DNA of 64,000 bases from Sphingobium sp. CAP-1 (GTDB taxonomy: Bacteria; Pseudomonadota; Alphaproteobacteria; Sphingomonadales; Sphingomonadaceae), in contig NZ_CP046256.1 in the NCBI RefSeq assembly GCF_009720145.1, forward strand, positions 62,001-126,000. The letters are read 5' to 3'. Made by a program: the position numbers and the translations under genes. Positions 25,145-34,006 of this stretch are shown here, piece after piece; positions within the stretch are counted from its first letter, which is position 1; each line of letters begins with the position of its first letter. A model generated the notes under the pieces. The model was not told the origin of the DNA, made no database searches, and was given only the letters and a program-made list of their open reading frames with translations.

Positions 25145-25531
25145 TTACCGCTGGCTGTATTTCAGGTCGATTGCGCCCATCGCCAACGCGGAGGGAGAAC
25201 CTCCCTCGCGCGCTATCTCCTCGTCAACGCAACGCTGCCTCGGGCTTCGAGTGTCTTTCGGCCGCACAGGCACGGTATAGACCTCGCCGTAGCCCGGCAC
25301 GATGACCGTGCGCGCAACCGCGCGAGGATCGTCTGTCGGCGCGGGCTGAACAAGAACAGTGCCGCGGCCTGGCAGATATAACATGCGCGGTTGCGGGGCT
25401 GCCGGCTTCTGGTCAGAGGACTGCGCGGCTATCGGCGCAGTCGCGCCGATCGTGAGCGCGGCTGTCGCCGCCAAAGCCAATAATTCTATGCGGGCCACAG
25501 TGAGGCAAATTGGCCGGGGTGCGGTTTTCAT
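25145..25531 (-). CDS. Exported small protein of unknown function
   Basis: 128 aa with an N-terminal hydrophobic segment ELLALAATAALTIGATAPIA ending in AAQ, a likely signal peptide cleavage region. The mature part is Pro-rich with RMLYLPGRGTVLVQPAP and VIVPGYGEVYTVPVRP. It is probably periplasmic. ATG 25531 was chosen because it gives the signal peptide directly at the start. It lies 19 bp downstream of the Crp/Fnr gene on the same strand. Confidence 0.65.
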   Translation of the reverse strand: MKTAPRPICLTVARIELLALAATAALTIGATAPIAAQSSDQKPAAPQPRMLYLPGRGTVLVQPAPTDDPRAVARTVIVPGYGEVYTVPVRPKDTRSPRQRCVDEEIAREGGSPSALAMGAIDLKYSQR

Positions 25532-25550
25532 CAAGTTAACGCCCCAATTG

Positions 25551-26336
25551 CTAGAGGAGTGGCCTGCCCTCTGCGAGGGAGTCCAGAGCAGTACGATCAT
25601 GGATTAGGATGCGTCGTCCGATACTTGTGAGCAGGCCGGCCCTGGCCCAGGCGGAGAGCATTCGGCTCGCAGTGTGAAGGGTCGTTCCCGAGAACTCCGC
25701 CAGGTCCTTACGACGTAGCGGGAACGCTACCTCGTCGCCACCATCGTTACGGATCAGGCGCAGGAGCGCACGGGCGAGACGCTGATCGGCGCGCTGGGTG
25801 GCCAACTCGCGGACCCGATCCTGAAGTTCGATAAGCCGCGTCCCGATCACTCGAATGACGTTCAGCGACACCTGCGGATATATGCCGATCAGCACTACTA
25901 TATCCGCCTCGCTCCAACTGAGGACGACCGACGCCTCCGCTGTGATCGCGTCCGCCGGAAGAAGGTGGTCAGTGAAGAGAGGCACTGTTCCGAACATTTC
26001 GCCGGAGCCGATAAAGCGAATGATCGCCTGCCCGCCATCACTGCCGGTCTGGATGATTCTCACGCTGCCCTTCGCCACCGCATAGGCCCGCTCGGCACGG
26101 GCTCCTTGCTCGAAAATCCTCGCATGTTTTGGCAATCGTTCGATGCGTGCGCAGGCATGGGCATGCACCAGCGCTTCGTGAGGCAGATCGCGAAATAGCT
26201 CCACCGCGCCGATAATCTTCAGGTGTGAAGCAAGGCCTCGGGTCTGAACGATGATTTGCCTCCTGCCTTCTCTCGTTCGGGTCGATCTAGTCGAAATAAC
26301 AGAGCCGAGTTTGCGCCAGCGCAAACCGGCTCGCAC
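25551..26336 (-). CDS. Crp/Fnr-family regulator
   Basis: Up to 261 aa. It has a cyclic-nucleotide-binding-like beta barrel (FEQGARAERAYAVAKGSVRI, FIGSGEMFGTVPLF), a long dimer helix and a C-terminal winged helix-turn-helix (RRKDLAEFSGTTLHTASRML). It lacks the cysteine cluster of FNR, so it is more like the DNR/NnrR group, which senses nitric oxide through haem; this is inferred from the neighbouring NO genes. The start is uncertain. The only standard start is GTG 26336, which would put the operator palindrome inside the gene. A strong GGAGG lies at 26259-26263, but the codon that follows is ATC. Confidence 0.8.
   Translation of the reverse strand: MRAGLRWRKLGSVISTRSTRTREGRRQIIVQTRGLASHLKIIGAVELFRDLPHEALVHAHACARIERLPKHARIFEQGARAERAYAVAKGSVRIIQTGSDGGQAIIRFIGSGEMFGTVPLFTDHLLPADAITAEASVVLSWSEADIVVLIGIYPQVSLNVIRVIGTRLIELQDRVRELATQRADQRLARALLRLIRNDGGDEVAFPLRRKDLAEFSGTTLHTASRMLSAWARAGLLTSIGRRILIHDRTALDSLAEGRPLL
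26309..26326. promoter_or_regulatory. 18-bp palindromic Crp/Fnr-type operator
   Basis: GTTTGCGCCAGCGCAAAC is a perfect inverted repeat (8-bp arms, 2-bp centre). Its core TTGCG-N4-CGCAA has the spacing of FNR sites (TTGAT-N4-ATCAA). It lies between the Crp/Fnr gene and the globin start, 38 bp before ATG 26365, and probably controls both. Confidence 0.75.
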
Positions 26337-26364
26337 CGACAGCCTCTACAAGCAAACTGTTATC

Positions 26365-26829
26365 ATGAAGAGGATCGTCGTGACCAAAGCATTGTCTCCC
26401 CAAACCATGACGTTGGTCAAAGCGACGGCGCCAGCCCTTCAACAGCATGGCGTGGACATCACCACGCGCATGTATCAGCGGCTATTTGTCGATCCCGAGA
26501 TCAAGGCGCTGTTCGACATGGCCGCGCAGGAGTCGGGCGCGCAACCCAAGCGCCTTGCGGCGGCGATCCTGGCGTTCGCCCAGAATGTGGACAAGCTCGA
26601 CGTCCTGAAACCGGCGATCGAGCGGATCGCCGGGCGGCACGTCGATACCCATATCAAACCAGAGCATTATCCTGCGGTCGCCAATGCCTTGCTGCCGGCC
26701 ATTCGCGACATCCTGGGCGAGGCCGCGACGGACGAAATCCTGGCGGCATGGGGCGAAGCCTATTGGTTCCTCGCCGACATTCTGATCGCGCGCGAGGCCG
26801 AGCTTTATGACGAGGCCCAGGCCGCATGA
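26365..26829 (+). CDS. Single-domain globin (haemoglobin-like)
   Basis: 154 aa that align by eye with the globin domain of flavohaemoglobins: LSPQTMTLVKATAPALQQHG, DITTRMYQRLFVDPEIKALF, then RHVDTHIKPEHYPAV containing the proximal His (RHVDTHI) and an end DEILAAWGEAYWFLADILI. There is no FAD/NAD domain, so it is a Vitreoscilla-type globin. It may bind or detoxify NO together with the downstream NO reductase. ATG 26365 is possible; GTG 26380 has a better ribosome site (AGAGG). The downstream DUF1971 gene overlaps by 4 bp. Confidence 0.85.
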   Translation: MKRIVVTKALSPQTMTLVKATAPALQQHGVDITTRMYQRLFVDPEIKALFDMAAQESGAQPKRLAAAILAFAQNVDKLDVLKPAIERIAGRHVDTHIKPEHYPAVANALLPAIRDILGEAATDEILAAWGEAYWFLADILIAREAELYDEAQAA

Positions 26830-27104
26830 CGGGGCCGGCGCCCTACAGCTCGTCGCCGGTGTTCGATCAGGACACATTGCCGGCGGCGCTGCGCGCGCGC
26901 CATGACACCAAGGCGGGGGTGTGGGGACTGATCCGCGTCCTCGAAGGTGAACTGAAGCTCACCTATCTCGAGCCGGCGTCGGAAGTCATCCTGAAGCCCG
27001 GTCATCCCGGTCTGATCGAACCGCAGCAGCCGCATTTCGTGACCCCGCTGGGTCCGATGCGGATGCAGGTCGAATTTTACCATGAGCCGCCCCCGAAGAG
27101 CTGA
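26826..27104 (+). CDS. DUF1971 (TehB-like cupin) protein
   Basis: 92 aa. The pattern is LPAALRARHDTKAGVWGLIR, GELKLTYLEP, then PGHPGLIEPQQPHFVTPLG ending in EFYHEPP. This is the DUF1971 cupin fold, also found fused to TehB and often next to NO-related genes. It probably binds a metal or a small ligand. It overlaps the globin gene (ATGA) and the next gene (TGATG). Confidence 0.82.
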   Translation: MTGPAPYSSSPVFDQDTLPAALRARHDTKAGVWGLIRVLEGELKLTYLEPASEVILKPGHPGLIEPQQPHFVTPLGPMRMQVEFYHEPPPKS

Positions 27105-27574
27105 TGATCGCGGACGATTTCACTCTTGCGCGCGTGATCCATGTCGTCGCCGTCCTGTTCTGGATCGGCGGCGTCGCCTTCGTGACGCTGGTGCTGATGC
27201 CGGCCGTGCGTGCCGGCAATCCGCCCGCTGAGAGGCTGGCGGCATTTCACCGGATCGAAGGCCGCTTCGCGCCGCAGGCTCGGCTGTGGGTTCTCCTTGC
27301 CGGCGCTAGCGGCTTCTGGATGACCTGGCGGGCGGACCTGTGGGAGCGTTTCGCCGATCCCCGCCTCTGGTGGATGCAAGCGATGGTGGCGATCTGGCTG
27401 GTGTTCGTCGCCATGCTGTTCGTCATCGAGCCGCTTTATCTGCACCGCCGCATGGCCGCTTCCCCCGATCCGGCGGCCGACTTCGCACGCATGGAGCGTA
27501 TGCACCGTCTGCTGCTGGCGGCATCGGTCATCGCGCTGATCGGCGCCGTCGGCGGCAGTCACGGGCTTTTCTAA
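27104..27574 (+). CDS. Membrane protein of the NO operon
   Basis: 156 aa with four predicted transmembrane helices (about residues 9-30, 60-80, 88-110 and 135-153). Histidines in ARVIHVVAVLFWIGG and RLWWMQAM suggest CopD/haem-binding-like topology. It is found between the DUF1971 and norB genes and is translationally coupled to the former. Its role may be NO reductase assembly or electron transfer; this is inference. Confidence 0.75.
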   Translation: MIADDFTLARVIHVVAVLFWIGGVAFVTLVLMPAVRAGNPPAERLAAFHRIEGRFAPQARLWVLLAGASGFWMTWRADLWERFADPRLWWMQAMVAIWLVFVAMLFVIEPLYLHRRMAASPDPAADFARMERMHRLLLAASVIALIGAVGGSHGLF

Positions 27575-27594
27575 AGGAAGAGGGACGGGGAACG

Positions 27595-29874
27595 ATGTCG
27601 ACGACGAAACGGCTGTGGATCGGCCTGGCTGCCGTCATCTTCGCAGGATTCGCGGTGATGCTGTGGCTCGGGTCGGACCTTATGCGTACCGCGCCGCCGA
27701 TCCCCGAACGGGTCGTGACCGCTTCCGGGCGCACCGTCTTCACACGCGACGATATCGAGACCGGCCAACAGGTTTGGCAGTCGATGGGCGGCCAGCAGCT
27801 CGGCAGCGTGTGGGGTCACGGCGCATTGATCGCGCCCGACTGGTCCGCCGACTGGCTGCACCGGGAGGCGCTGGCCCAGCTCGACGCCGTTGCCCGCACG
27901 AAGGGCGCGGCCAGCTTCGACATGCTGTCGCTGGCAGATAAGGCGGCTTTGCAGGCCGAGCTACGTCCCGGCTTCCGTGCCAACACCTATGACGCTGCGA
28001 CCGGCACGCTGACGATCAGCGACGCGCGCGCTGCAGCGATCGCCGGCGTGGCAAGGCATTATGACAGCCTGTTCTCCGCTGACCCGGCAACGCGCGATTT
28101 GCGCGTCGCCTACGCCATGAAGGAGAACACACTTCCCGATCCGGCGCGGCGCAGGGAACTCGCGGCCTTCTTCTTCTGGACAGCCTGGGCGACCGTGACC
28201 GATCGGCCCGGCGATATGGTGAGCTTTACCAACAACTGGCCCTCCGAACCGCTGGTCGGCAACGTGCCCACGTCCGGCACCTTCATGTGGTCGCTTTTCA
28301 GCATCCTCTTCATGCTCGCCGGCATCGGCCTTCTCGCGTGGCACTATGCGGTCTGGCACGGCAAGGAACCGCCGCTCACCCCGCCCGCGGCCGATCCGCT
28401 CAAGGGGATCGTTCTGACACCCTCGATGCGTGCCAGCGCCAAATATTTCTGGATCGTCATCGCGCTCCTGCTCGCGCAGATCGGCCTGGGGGCGGCGACC
28501 GCGCATTATCAGGTCGAGGGCCAGCATTTCTACGGCATCAACCTCGCCGACTGGCTACCCTACAGCCTGACTCGAAGCTGGCACACCCAGCTCGCGGTGC
28601 TGTGGATCGCGACGGCCTGGCTCGGCACCGGCCTCTATATCGCGCCCGCCATCTCCGGCCATGAGCCGCCGTGGCAGCGCGCCGGTGTCAACTTCCTGTT
28701 CGTCAGCCTGATCGTCATCGTCGTCGGCGCGTTCGCCGGACAATGGCTGGCGGTGATGCAGAAGATGGGCCTCACCGAAAACTTCTGGTTCGGGCATCAA
28801 GGCTGGGAATATGTCGATCTTGGCCGGTTCTGGCAGATATACCTCTTCATCGGCCTGCTGCTGTGGCTCTTCCTCGTGGGTCGCGCGCTCTGGCCCGCGA
28901 TCCGGCGCCGGGATGAGATGTCCTCGATCGTCGGCCTGCTGTTCCTCTCCACGGTGGCGATCGGTCTCTTCTATGGCGCGGGGCTCATGTATGGCGCGCG
29001 CAGCCACCTGTCCGAGGTTGAGTATTGGCGTTGGTGGGTGGTCCATCTCTGGGTCGAGGGCTTCTTCGAGATTTTCGCGGTCGCCGTCATCAGCTTCCTG
29101 TTCGTAAAGCTGGGGCTGGTGCGCGGCCGCACGGCCACGGTCAATGTGCTGTTCGCGACGATCGTCTTCCTGTCGGGCGGCGTGCTTGGCATGTTCCACC
29201 ATCTCTATTTCGTCGGCACGTCGATGGCGGGCGTGGCGCTCGGCGCCAGTTTCTCCGCGCTTGAGGTGGTCCCGCTCGCGTTAATCGGCCTCGAGGCGAT
29301 GGACACCTGGTCGCACAGTCGCGCGACGCCGTGGATGGCGCGCTACAAATGGCCGATCATGTTTTTCCTCGCGGTGAGCTTCTGGAATCTGGTCGGCGCC
29401 GGCCTGTTCGGCTTCCTCATCAACACGCCGATCGCGCTCTATTACGTCCAGGGACTCAACCTGACCCCGCTGCACGGCCATACCGCGCTCTTCGGCGTCT
29501 ATGGGATGCTCGGCATCGGCCTGATGCTCTTCTGCCTGCGCGGCCTGCGCGATCATATCCATTGGAACGAAGGCTGGCTACGCGCGAGCTTCTGGTGCTT
29601 CAACATCGGGCTTGCCCTGATGGCCCTGCTCACGCTGCTGCCGATGGGCGTGCTGCAACTTCAGGCGGCGCTCGATCATGGCTACGCCTATGCGCGGTCG
29701 GCCGCGTTTATGGATCGGCCGCTGATCCATTTCCTCGTGTGGATGCGCACCCCCGGCGATGTGGTATTTGCCGCTGGCGCGCTGCTGCTGACGGCGTTTG
29801 TCGCGCTGCAATGGCTTCGGCCCATACCGGAAGTACCCGCCTCTACTGCAAAGGCGAACGAACAGAGCGTTTGA
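27595..29874 (+). CDS. norB: Quinol-dependent nitric oxide reductase (qNOR)
   Basis: 759 aa, the usual length of the single-subunit quinol-oxidising enzyme. It has an N-terminal transmembrane helix, a periplasmic extension of about 190 residues, then 12-13 helices of the haem-copper oxidase fold. Conserved features are QQVWQSMGGQQLGSVWGHGA near the N-terminus, NFWFGHQGWEYVDLGRFWQ, HLWVEGFFEIFAV, FHHLYFVGTSM and LHGHTALFGVYGMLGI, which carry the haem and non-haem iron ligands. It reduces two NO to N2O in the inner membrane. It is the last gene of the NO-detox operon (26365-29874). Confidence 0.93.
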   Translation: MSTTKRLWIGLAAVIFAGFAVMLWLGSDLMRTAPPIPERVVTASGRTVFTRDDIETGQQVWQSMGGQQLGSVWGHGALIAPDWSADWLHREALAQLDAVARTKGAASFDMLSLADKAALQAELRPGFRANTYDAATGTLTISDARAAAIAGVARHYDSLFSADPATRDLRVAYAMKENTLPDPARRRELAAFFFWTAWATVTDRPGDMVSFTNNWPSEPLVGNVPTSGTFMWSLFSILFMLAGIGLLAWHYAVWHGKEPPLTPPAADPLKGIVLTPSMRASAKYFWIVIALLLAQIGLGAATAHYQVEGQHFYGINLADWLPYSLTRSWHTQLAVLWIATAWLGTGLYIAPAISGHEPPWQRAGVNFLFVSLIVIVVGAFAGQWLAVMQKMGLTENFWFGHQGWEYVDLGRFWQIYLFIGLLLWLFLVGRALWPAIRRRDEMSSIVGLLFLSTVAIGLFYGAGLMYGARSHLSEVEYWRWWVVHLWVEGFFEIFAVAVISFLFVKLGLVRGRTATVNVLFATIVFLSGGVLGMFHHLYFVGTSMAGVALGASFSALEVVPLALIGLEAMDTWSHSRATPWMARYKWPIMFFLAVSFWNLVGAGLFGFLINTPIALYYVQGLNLTPLHGHTALFGVYGMLGIGLMLFCLRGLRDHIHWNEGWLRASFWCFNIGLALMALLTLLPMGVLQLQAALDHGYAYARSAAFMDRPLIHFLVWMRTPGDVVFAAGALLLTAFVALQWLRPIPEVPASTAKANEQSV

Positions 29875-29902
29875 CTAACACCTACGTGCCGATTTGTGGA
29901 TA

Positions 29903-30558
29903 TCAGTCAGCCCGTAAAATGACTGCTGTGGTGTAGAGGGAATGCAATTCCCATCCTAAGGATGCATAGAGACCGCGACCCTCTGCAGTGGCGACCAACA
30001 CCTCCCGCGTCGCACCATGATGCGCGCGATGGATTCAAGTTTCTTCATGACGGTTCGCGCGAGGCCGCGCCGTCTATGAGCGGCGTTGGTTTCGATCCGA
30101 TCGTATATGGCAAACTCACCGACGCGAACGACACGTCCGATTGCGACCAGCGCGCCGCTCGGAGTAAGCGCCCGCACGATTACAATGGGGCGAGGTTCAG
30201 CCGCATCGAGCAGATAGCCGTCAGGAGGCGCGGAATCGCCGGGCATGATGCGCCGATATTTCATCATGAAGCCCGGTGGCTGTATTACCCAGTGTTCTGG
30301 TAAGGCGACGCGCATTGCTGTCGCCGAGACACAAGCTTTCAAAAAAACCCACGGCTCCTCGATCGTGGTGGCCAATTCGTGCAGGGCCGGCGAGATATCG
30401 GTAAAGACATAGCGCGTCCGTTGTTGCGGCCATCCCACATCGACTCTGAAACCACCGTGATCTTCGACCGGAGGCGGCGTTTCGCGGGCAATGGTCCATC
30501 CTTCGATCCAAGTCGCCACAACTCTTGAATCGGCAACCAACTCATGTTCGTTAGCCAT
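29903..30558 (-). pseudogene. GNAT-family acetyltransferase, frameshifted
   Basis: From ATG 30558 the protein reads through most of a GNAT domain to the acetyl-CoA loop NAAHRRRGLARTVMKKLESIA. It then leaves the family frame and ends at 29956. In the other frame the expected continuation HHGATREVLVATAEGRGLYA follows directly, with SLGW and an end VILRAD-stop at 29903. A single extra base in the GCGCGC run explains the shift. Either the gene is inactive or there is a sequence error. Confidence 0.8.
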
Positions 30559-30641
30559 GCCTCATCCTATCAAAACCTGATGCCGGTTGGACGAGCAGAT
30601 CAGTTTACGGGCGAGGGCGAAAATCGTTGATATATCGCTTG

Positions 30642-30667
30642 GTCTCGGAAACGCTGATTTTCGAGAC
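30642..30667. repeat. 26-bp repeat, right copy, at edge of NO-detox cargo
   Basis: Unit starting GTCTCGGAAACGCTGATTTT and ending TCGAGAC. It is a direct, imperfect copy of 25076-25102. The two copies bracket the regulator, globin, norB and GNAT genes. Confidence 0.6.
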
Positions 30668-31260
30668 AACGCAGCCTGAAAGGCTCAAAAGCGGCAATGA
30701 GCATCTCCTCGATTTCGACTTCCGGTTGATGGGCACAGGCGAGTTAGCCAGACAAGTCGTGGTTAGAGGTTCGGACTGCAATAATAGAGTTGTCCAAAGA
30801 GCCGGGTCCTCTCTACCGGTCTATCCTAGCCCTTGAACGACCGCTTCTGCGACAATCGAGACGTCAAGCGCCCCAGGTTGACGCAACGCTATCGAGCCGC
30901 TTAGCTCATTCTACGTTCAGCCATCTATGCTCATCTCGGCGGACTTGTTCAAACCGACACACAAACTACGCACTCGGCGCTTCGCACAAAGTTCTATAGG
31001 ACAGCGAAGGCCGGTCATCCATCGATTCCGGCATCATTTGATACATGCATTATCTTAGGGCAGCCCGACGTAAAATTGCCGTCCCGAAACGAGCCATCGC
31101 CCGTGTCCGTCCATCCAATGATCGAGATGGCCAGCACCGCAGAGGCCGACGACCACCGCGACCTGACAACGGCGCAAACGGCCGAGTTCGGGGGTCATCT
31201 CGACCTCTACGATCGCACATCTTGCCTGCAGGACAGCGACTAAAGCGGGCGGCGACTACG
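30668..31260. other. Gene-free stretch
   Basis: About 590 bp of lower GC content than its surroundings. Several short frames exist but none has a good start and protein-like composition. It may be decayed DNA left by an insertion at the repeat at 30642. Confidence 0.5.
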
Positions 31261-31314
31261 GCAGAGAGGTGAGGGGAAGGGAGCCGGGCGCGCAGAATGG
31301 CTGCGCGAGACCGG
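31261..31314 (+). promoter_or_regulatory. Shared bipartite leader before the PP-loop gene
   Basis: Purine tract GGTGAGGGGAAGGGAG at 31268-31283 and AGACCGG at 31308-31314, ahead of the start at 31325. It is one of at least 14 similar leaders in the window. Confidence 0.5.
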
Positions 31315-31324
31315 AGCGACTCCC

Positions 31325-32293
31325 ATGCTGGCCAGCGATCGCCCCGCGCCGTCCGCGCGGCCCCGTGACATCGACTATATCCGCGTCGCCGAGCCGGCTC
31401 CCGTCGTGCTTGCCTATGGCATCGGCGTCGACAGCACGGCGCTCCTCGTCGAGCTCGAAAGCCGCGGCACGCCGCCTGATCTCGTGATCACCGGTGACCC
31501 GGGCATCGAGAAGCCGGAGACCTATGTCTATCAGGAGATGATGGCGGCGTGGATGGCCGCGCGCGGCATCCGCTACGAGACCGTCCGCTACACGCCAAAG
31601 CGCTTCAAGCACTGGCCGCCCTATTACGACCTGCTGGCCAATGTCCTCACCAATGCCACACTCCCCAGCATCAGCCTCGGGCGCCACAGCTGCAGTCTTA
31701 AGTGGAAAGTGGCTCCGCAGGACGCTTTCCTGAAGCAATGGGAGCCGGCAAAGGCCGCCTGGGCCAGAGGCCAGAAGGTCATACGCCTCATCGGGTATGA
31801 TGCCTCGCCCGCCGACACGCGCCGCTATAACCATGCGTCCGCCATCGCGAACGATCTGTTCGAATGCCGCTACCCCTTGCGCGAATGGGGCTGGAACCGC
31901 GCCGCCTGCATCGCGCGCATAGAGGCCGCAGGTCTGCCGGTGCCACCAAAATCGAGCTGTTTCATCTGCGGGGCGATGAAGCCCGACGAGGTCCGAGCGC
32001 TGCCTTCCTGGTGCCTCAGGCTCATCGTCCTTGTCGAAGCGCGCGCAGCTCCACGCCTGCGCACGGTCGAAGGCCTCTGGCGCCGTTCGACTGCGACCCG
32101 CCCGGGCCGAATGACCGACTTCATCCGCGCCGAAGAACTGCTCCCTGCGGCCGACATCGACGCGATCATCCGCGATGCGCCGGCCGATCTCATCCGCTTC
32201 CAGGACGTGGCAGGGCACGTCCCGCTCCCCGAACGACCGACAATGGCGGAGTGGCTCGACATGTTCAACGCCGGCCTGTTGGAGGCAGCATGA
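31325..32293 (+). CDS. PP-loop ATPase / PAPS-reductase-like protein
   Basis: 322 aa. The PP-loop is AYGIGVDSTALLVELE (about residue 29), which matches the SGGxDS-type ATP-pyrophosphatase motif. Later there are the cysteine motifs HSCSLKWKVAPQDAF and KSSCFICGAMKPDEV. Members include PAPS reductase, DndC and phage enzymes that activate sulfur or modify nucleic acids. The cysteines could bind an Fe-S cluster, as in DndC, but no dndA, B, D or E partners are present. The next gene overlaps by 4 bp (ATGA). Confidence 0.75.
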   Translation: MLASDRPAPSARPRDIDYIRVAEPAPVVLAYGIGVDSTALLVELESRGTPPDLVITGDPGIEKPETYVYQEMMAAWMAARGIRYETVRYTPKRFKHWPPYYDLLANVLTNATLPSISLGRHSCSLKWKVAPQDAFLKQWEPAKAAWARGQKVIRLIGYDASPADTRRYNHASAIANDLFECRYPLREWGWNRAACIARIEAAGLPVPPKSSCFICGAMKPDEVRALPSWCLRLIVLVEARAAPRLRTVEGLWRRSTATRPGRMTDFIRAEELLPAADIDAIIRDAPADLIRFQDVAGHVPLPERPTMAEWLDMFNAGLLEAA

Positions 32294-32546
32294 CAGTCCC
32301 CGTCACCGAACGCATCACCCAGCTCAACGATCGCTGCCGGCACGGCCTCGACCCCAACGCGCGGATCATGGTCACGCGCAACTGTCTCGCCCGGCTTTCA
32401 GGCGACGGCGAGGGGATCGCTGAGGTACTCGCCCAGGCCGCGTTGCTTGCGGCCGTGCGCCGTTACGCGTTCCAGCCGGGTGATGGCCCCGAACGCGACT
32501 TCGGCGCCTTCGACCTGCAGGGGCAGCGAGTCCTCTTCAAGATCGA

Positions 32547-32854
32547 TTTGTATGATCCGGGCCTTGTCAAGATCGCATTGAACGGTTCCTTCTGTTGACG
32601 GGTTGGGAGCCCCCACACGCAATGCTCAAGGATTGGCTTCATTCGTTCCGAGGTCAGCTGATGCACTATCCGTGCATAGACTTGTATCCGGTCGCGGCCG
32701 TGCCCGCGCACCATAATCCGTATTCACATCCCCGGATCGAGCAAAGGCGGATGCGGACCAAACTACTACTGGGCGTTTTCAGGCGCCATCAACTTTCCCG
32801 GTCACACATCACACCAATCCGCGTCGCCTTATCGAGCCTGTTGCAACATAAGCA
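32547..32854 (-). ncRNA. Candidate bridge/seek RNA region of the IS110-family element
   Basis: The 308-nt non-coding end downstream of the transposase. By family knowledge this is where an IS1111-type guide RNA would be encoded. I did not derive a fold. The 9-mer TCAAGATCG occurs at the left target junction (about 32537) and again at about 32568, which could reflect target-recognition sequence or chance. Confidence 0.35.
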
Positions 32855-34006
32855 TCAGGCGGCGCGGAGCTCGGCACCTTGAGGGACCAGACCGGTCTCC
32901 ACAAAGCGCCAAAGCGCGATTAACAATTTTCGGGCGAGCGCAACGATCCCCACCTTTGCCGCGCGAGCGCCGTTGCCTTTGAACCGGTTGCGATACCAAA
33001 CGGTCAGTTCGCTACTTGGCTGATATTTCAACCAACACCAGGCAAGTTCCACCATCTGCACACGTGTGCTTCGGTTACCGGCTTTGCTGATGCCCTGATC
33101 ACGCGACACGTCGCCGCTGGCGAAGGGCGCCGGAGCTAACCCAAGGAAGGCCGCGACGTGTCGTCGGCTTTCGAACTTTCGGCAAAAAACCTCTGCAACC
33201 AACATTGCCGCGCTGTTCGGACCAATGCCCTTCAGCTGCTCAAGGCGAACCGCTTTCTCTCGGCATGGGAAGGTAGACTCCTCATGGAGCACAACTTCAG
33301 CGCGGTTCCGCTCGATGTCCTTGATCTGATCGTTGAGCAACGCGAGCCGTTCGAAACAGCGCTCAATTTGTCGACGAAGGTTTGGTGGCAAAGGCCGCCC
33401 ATCGCCGGTGCGCGTGTCGTCGAGCTGTTTTGACCAGTCACCACCCTTGATGGCCTTGACAGTTCGTATGCCCTGTAATGCAAGTAGCCCCCTGATCCGA
33501 GAGATAATTCGGGTGCGCTCGTGCACGAGATCGCCGCGCTCCCGCATTACTCTGCGTGCGTCCTCTTCTTCGGGGGAGGGCACGTCCACGACCCGGCACA
33601 CGCTTTTGTCGCCAGCGAGATAGGCTTTGAGGATCCCGATCATGGCTTCGGCGTCGATGCGGTCGGTTTTTGCGCGCCTGCCTCGCCGCGACACGAGGAA
33701 GCTGGCGGGATCCAGCACATATGTATCGATGTCGTTCGACCGCAGTAGCCTTGCGAGCCAGAAGCCATCATATCCAATCTCGAAGCACAGGCGAATGGCG
33801 GCAGGTTCACCGATACGATCAGCGGCCTTGCACTCAAGATTGCGAAGGTGACTGATCAGTTCCGCGCTGTTCCCGGCAGGAATTGTCCGTAGCGAAGGCT
33901 TCGCCGCTCCTGGCGAGAGCGAAGCAACAAGCCAGTTGCGCTTGCTGAGCTCAACGCTGACAATGACAGAAGTCTTGGGGCAGTAATCTGACGACGAGTT
34001 CTCCAT
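32855..34006 (-). CDS. IS110-family transposase
   Basis: 383 aa. The N-terminal RuvC-like DEDD domain begins VIVSVELSKRNWLVA (first acidic residue Glu instead of the usual Asp), with TDRIDAEAMIGIL further on. The C-terminal Transposase_20 domain has LKGIGPNSAAMLVAEV, AFLGLAPAPFASG and GISKAGNRSTRVQMVELAW, where Ser in GISKAGN is the expected nucleophile. The length is normal and no frameshift is seen, so it may be active. It recombines DNA using a guide RNA. Confidence 0.92.
   Translation of the reverse strand: MENSSSDYCPKTSVIVSVELSKRNWLVASLSPGAAKPSLRTIPAGNSAELISHLRNLECKAADRIGEPAAIRLCFEIGYDGFWLARLLRSNDIDTYVLDPASFLVSRRGRRAKTDRIDAEAMIGILKAYLAGDKSVCRVVDVPSPEEEDARRVMRERGDLVHERTRIISRIRGLLALQGIRTVKAIKGGDWSKQLDDTRTGDGRPLPPNLRRQIERCFERLALLNDQIKDIERNRAEVVLHEESTFPCREKAVRLEQLKGIGPNSAAMLVAEVFCRKFESRRHVAAFLGLAPAPFASGDVSRDQGISKAGNRSTRVQMVELAWCWLKYQPSSELTVWYRNRFKGNGARAAKVGIVALARKLLIALWRFVETGLVPQGAELRAA

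Noticed and set aside
30627..31272. Several 60-75 codon frames
   Set aside because: No ribosome site, poor composition, no family; treated as a gene-free stretch.
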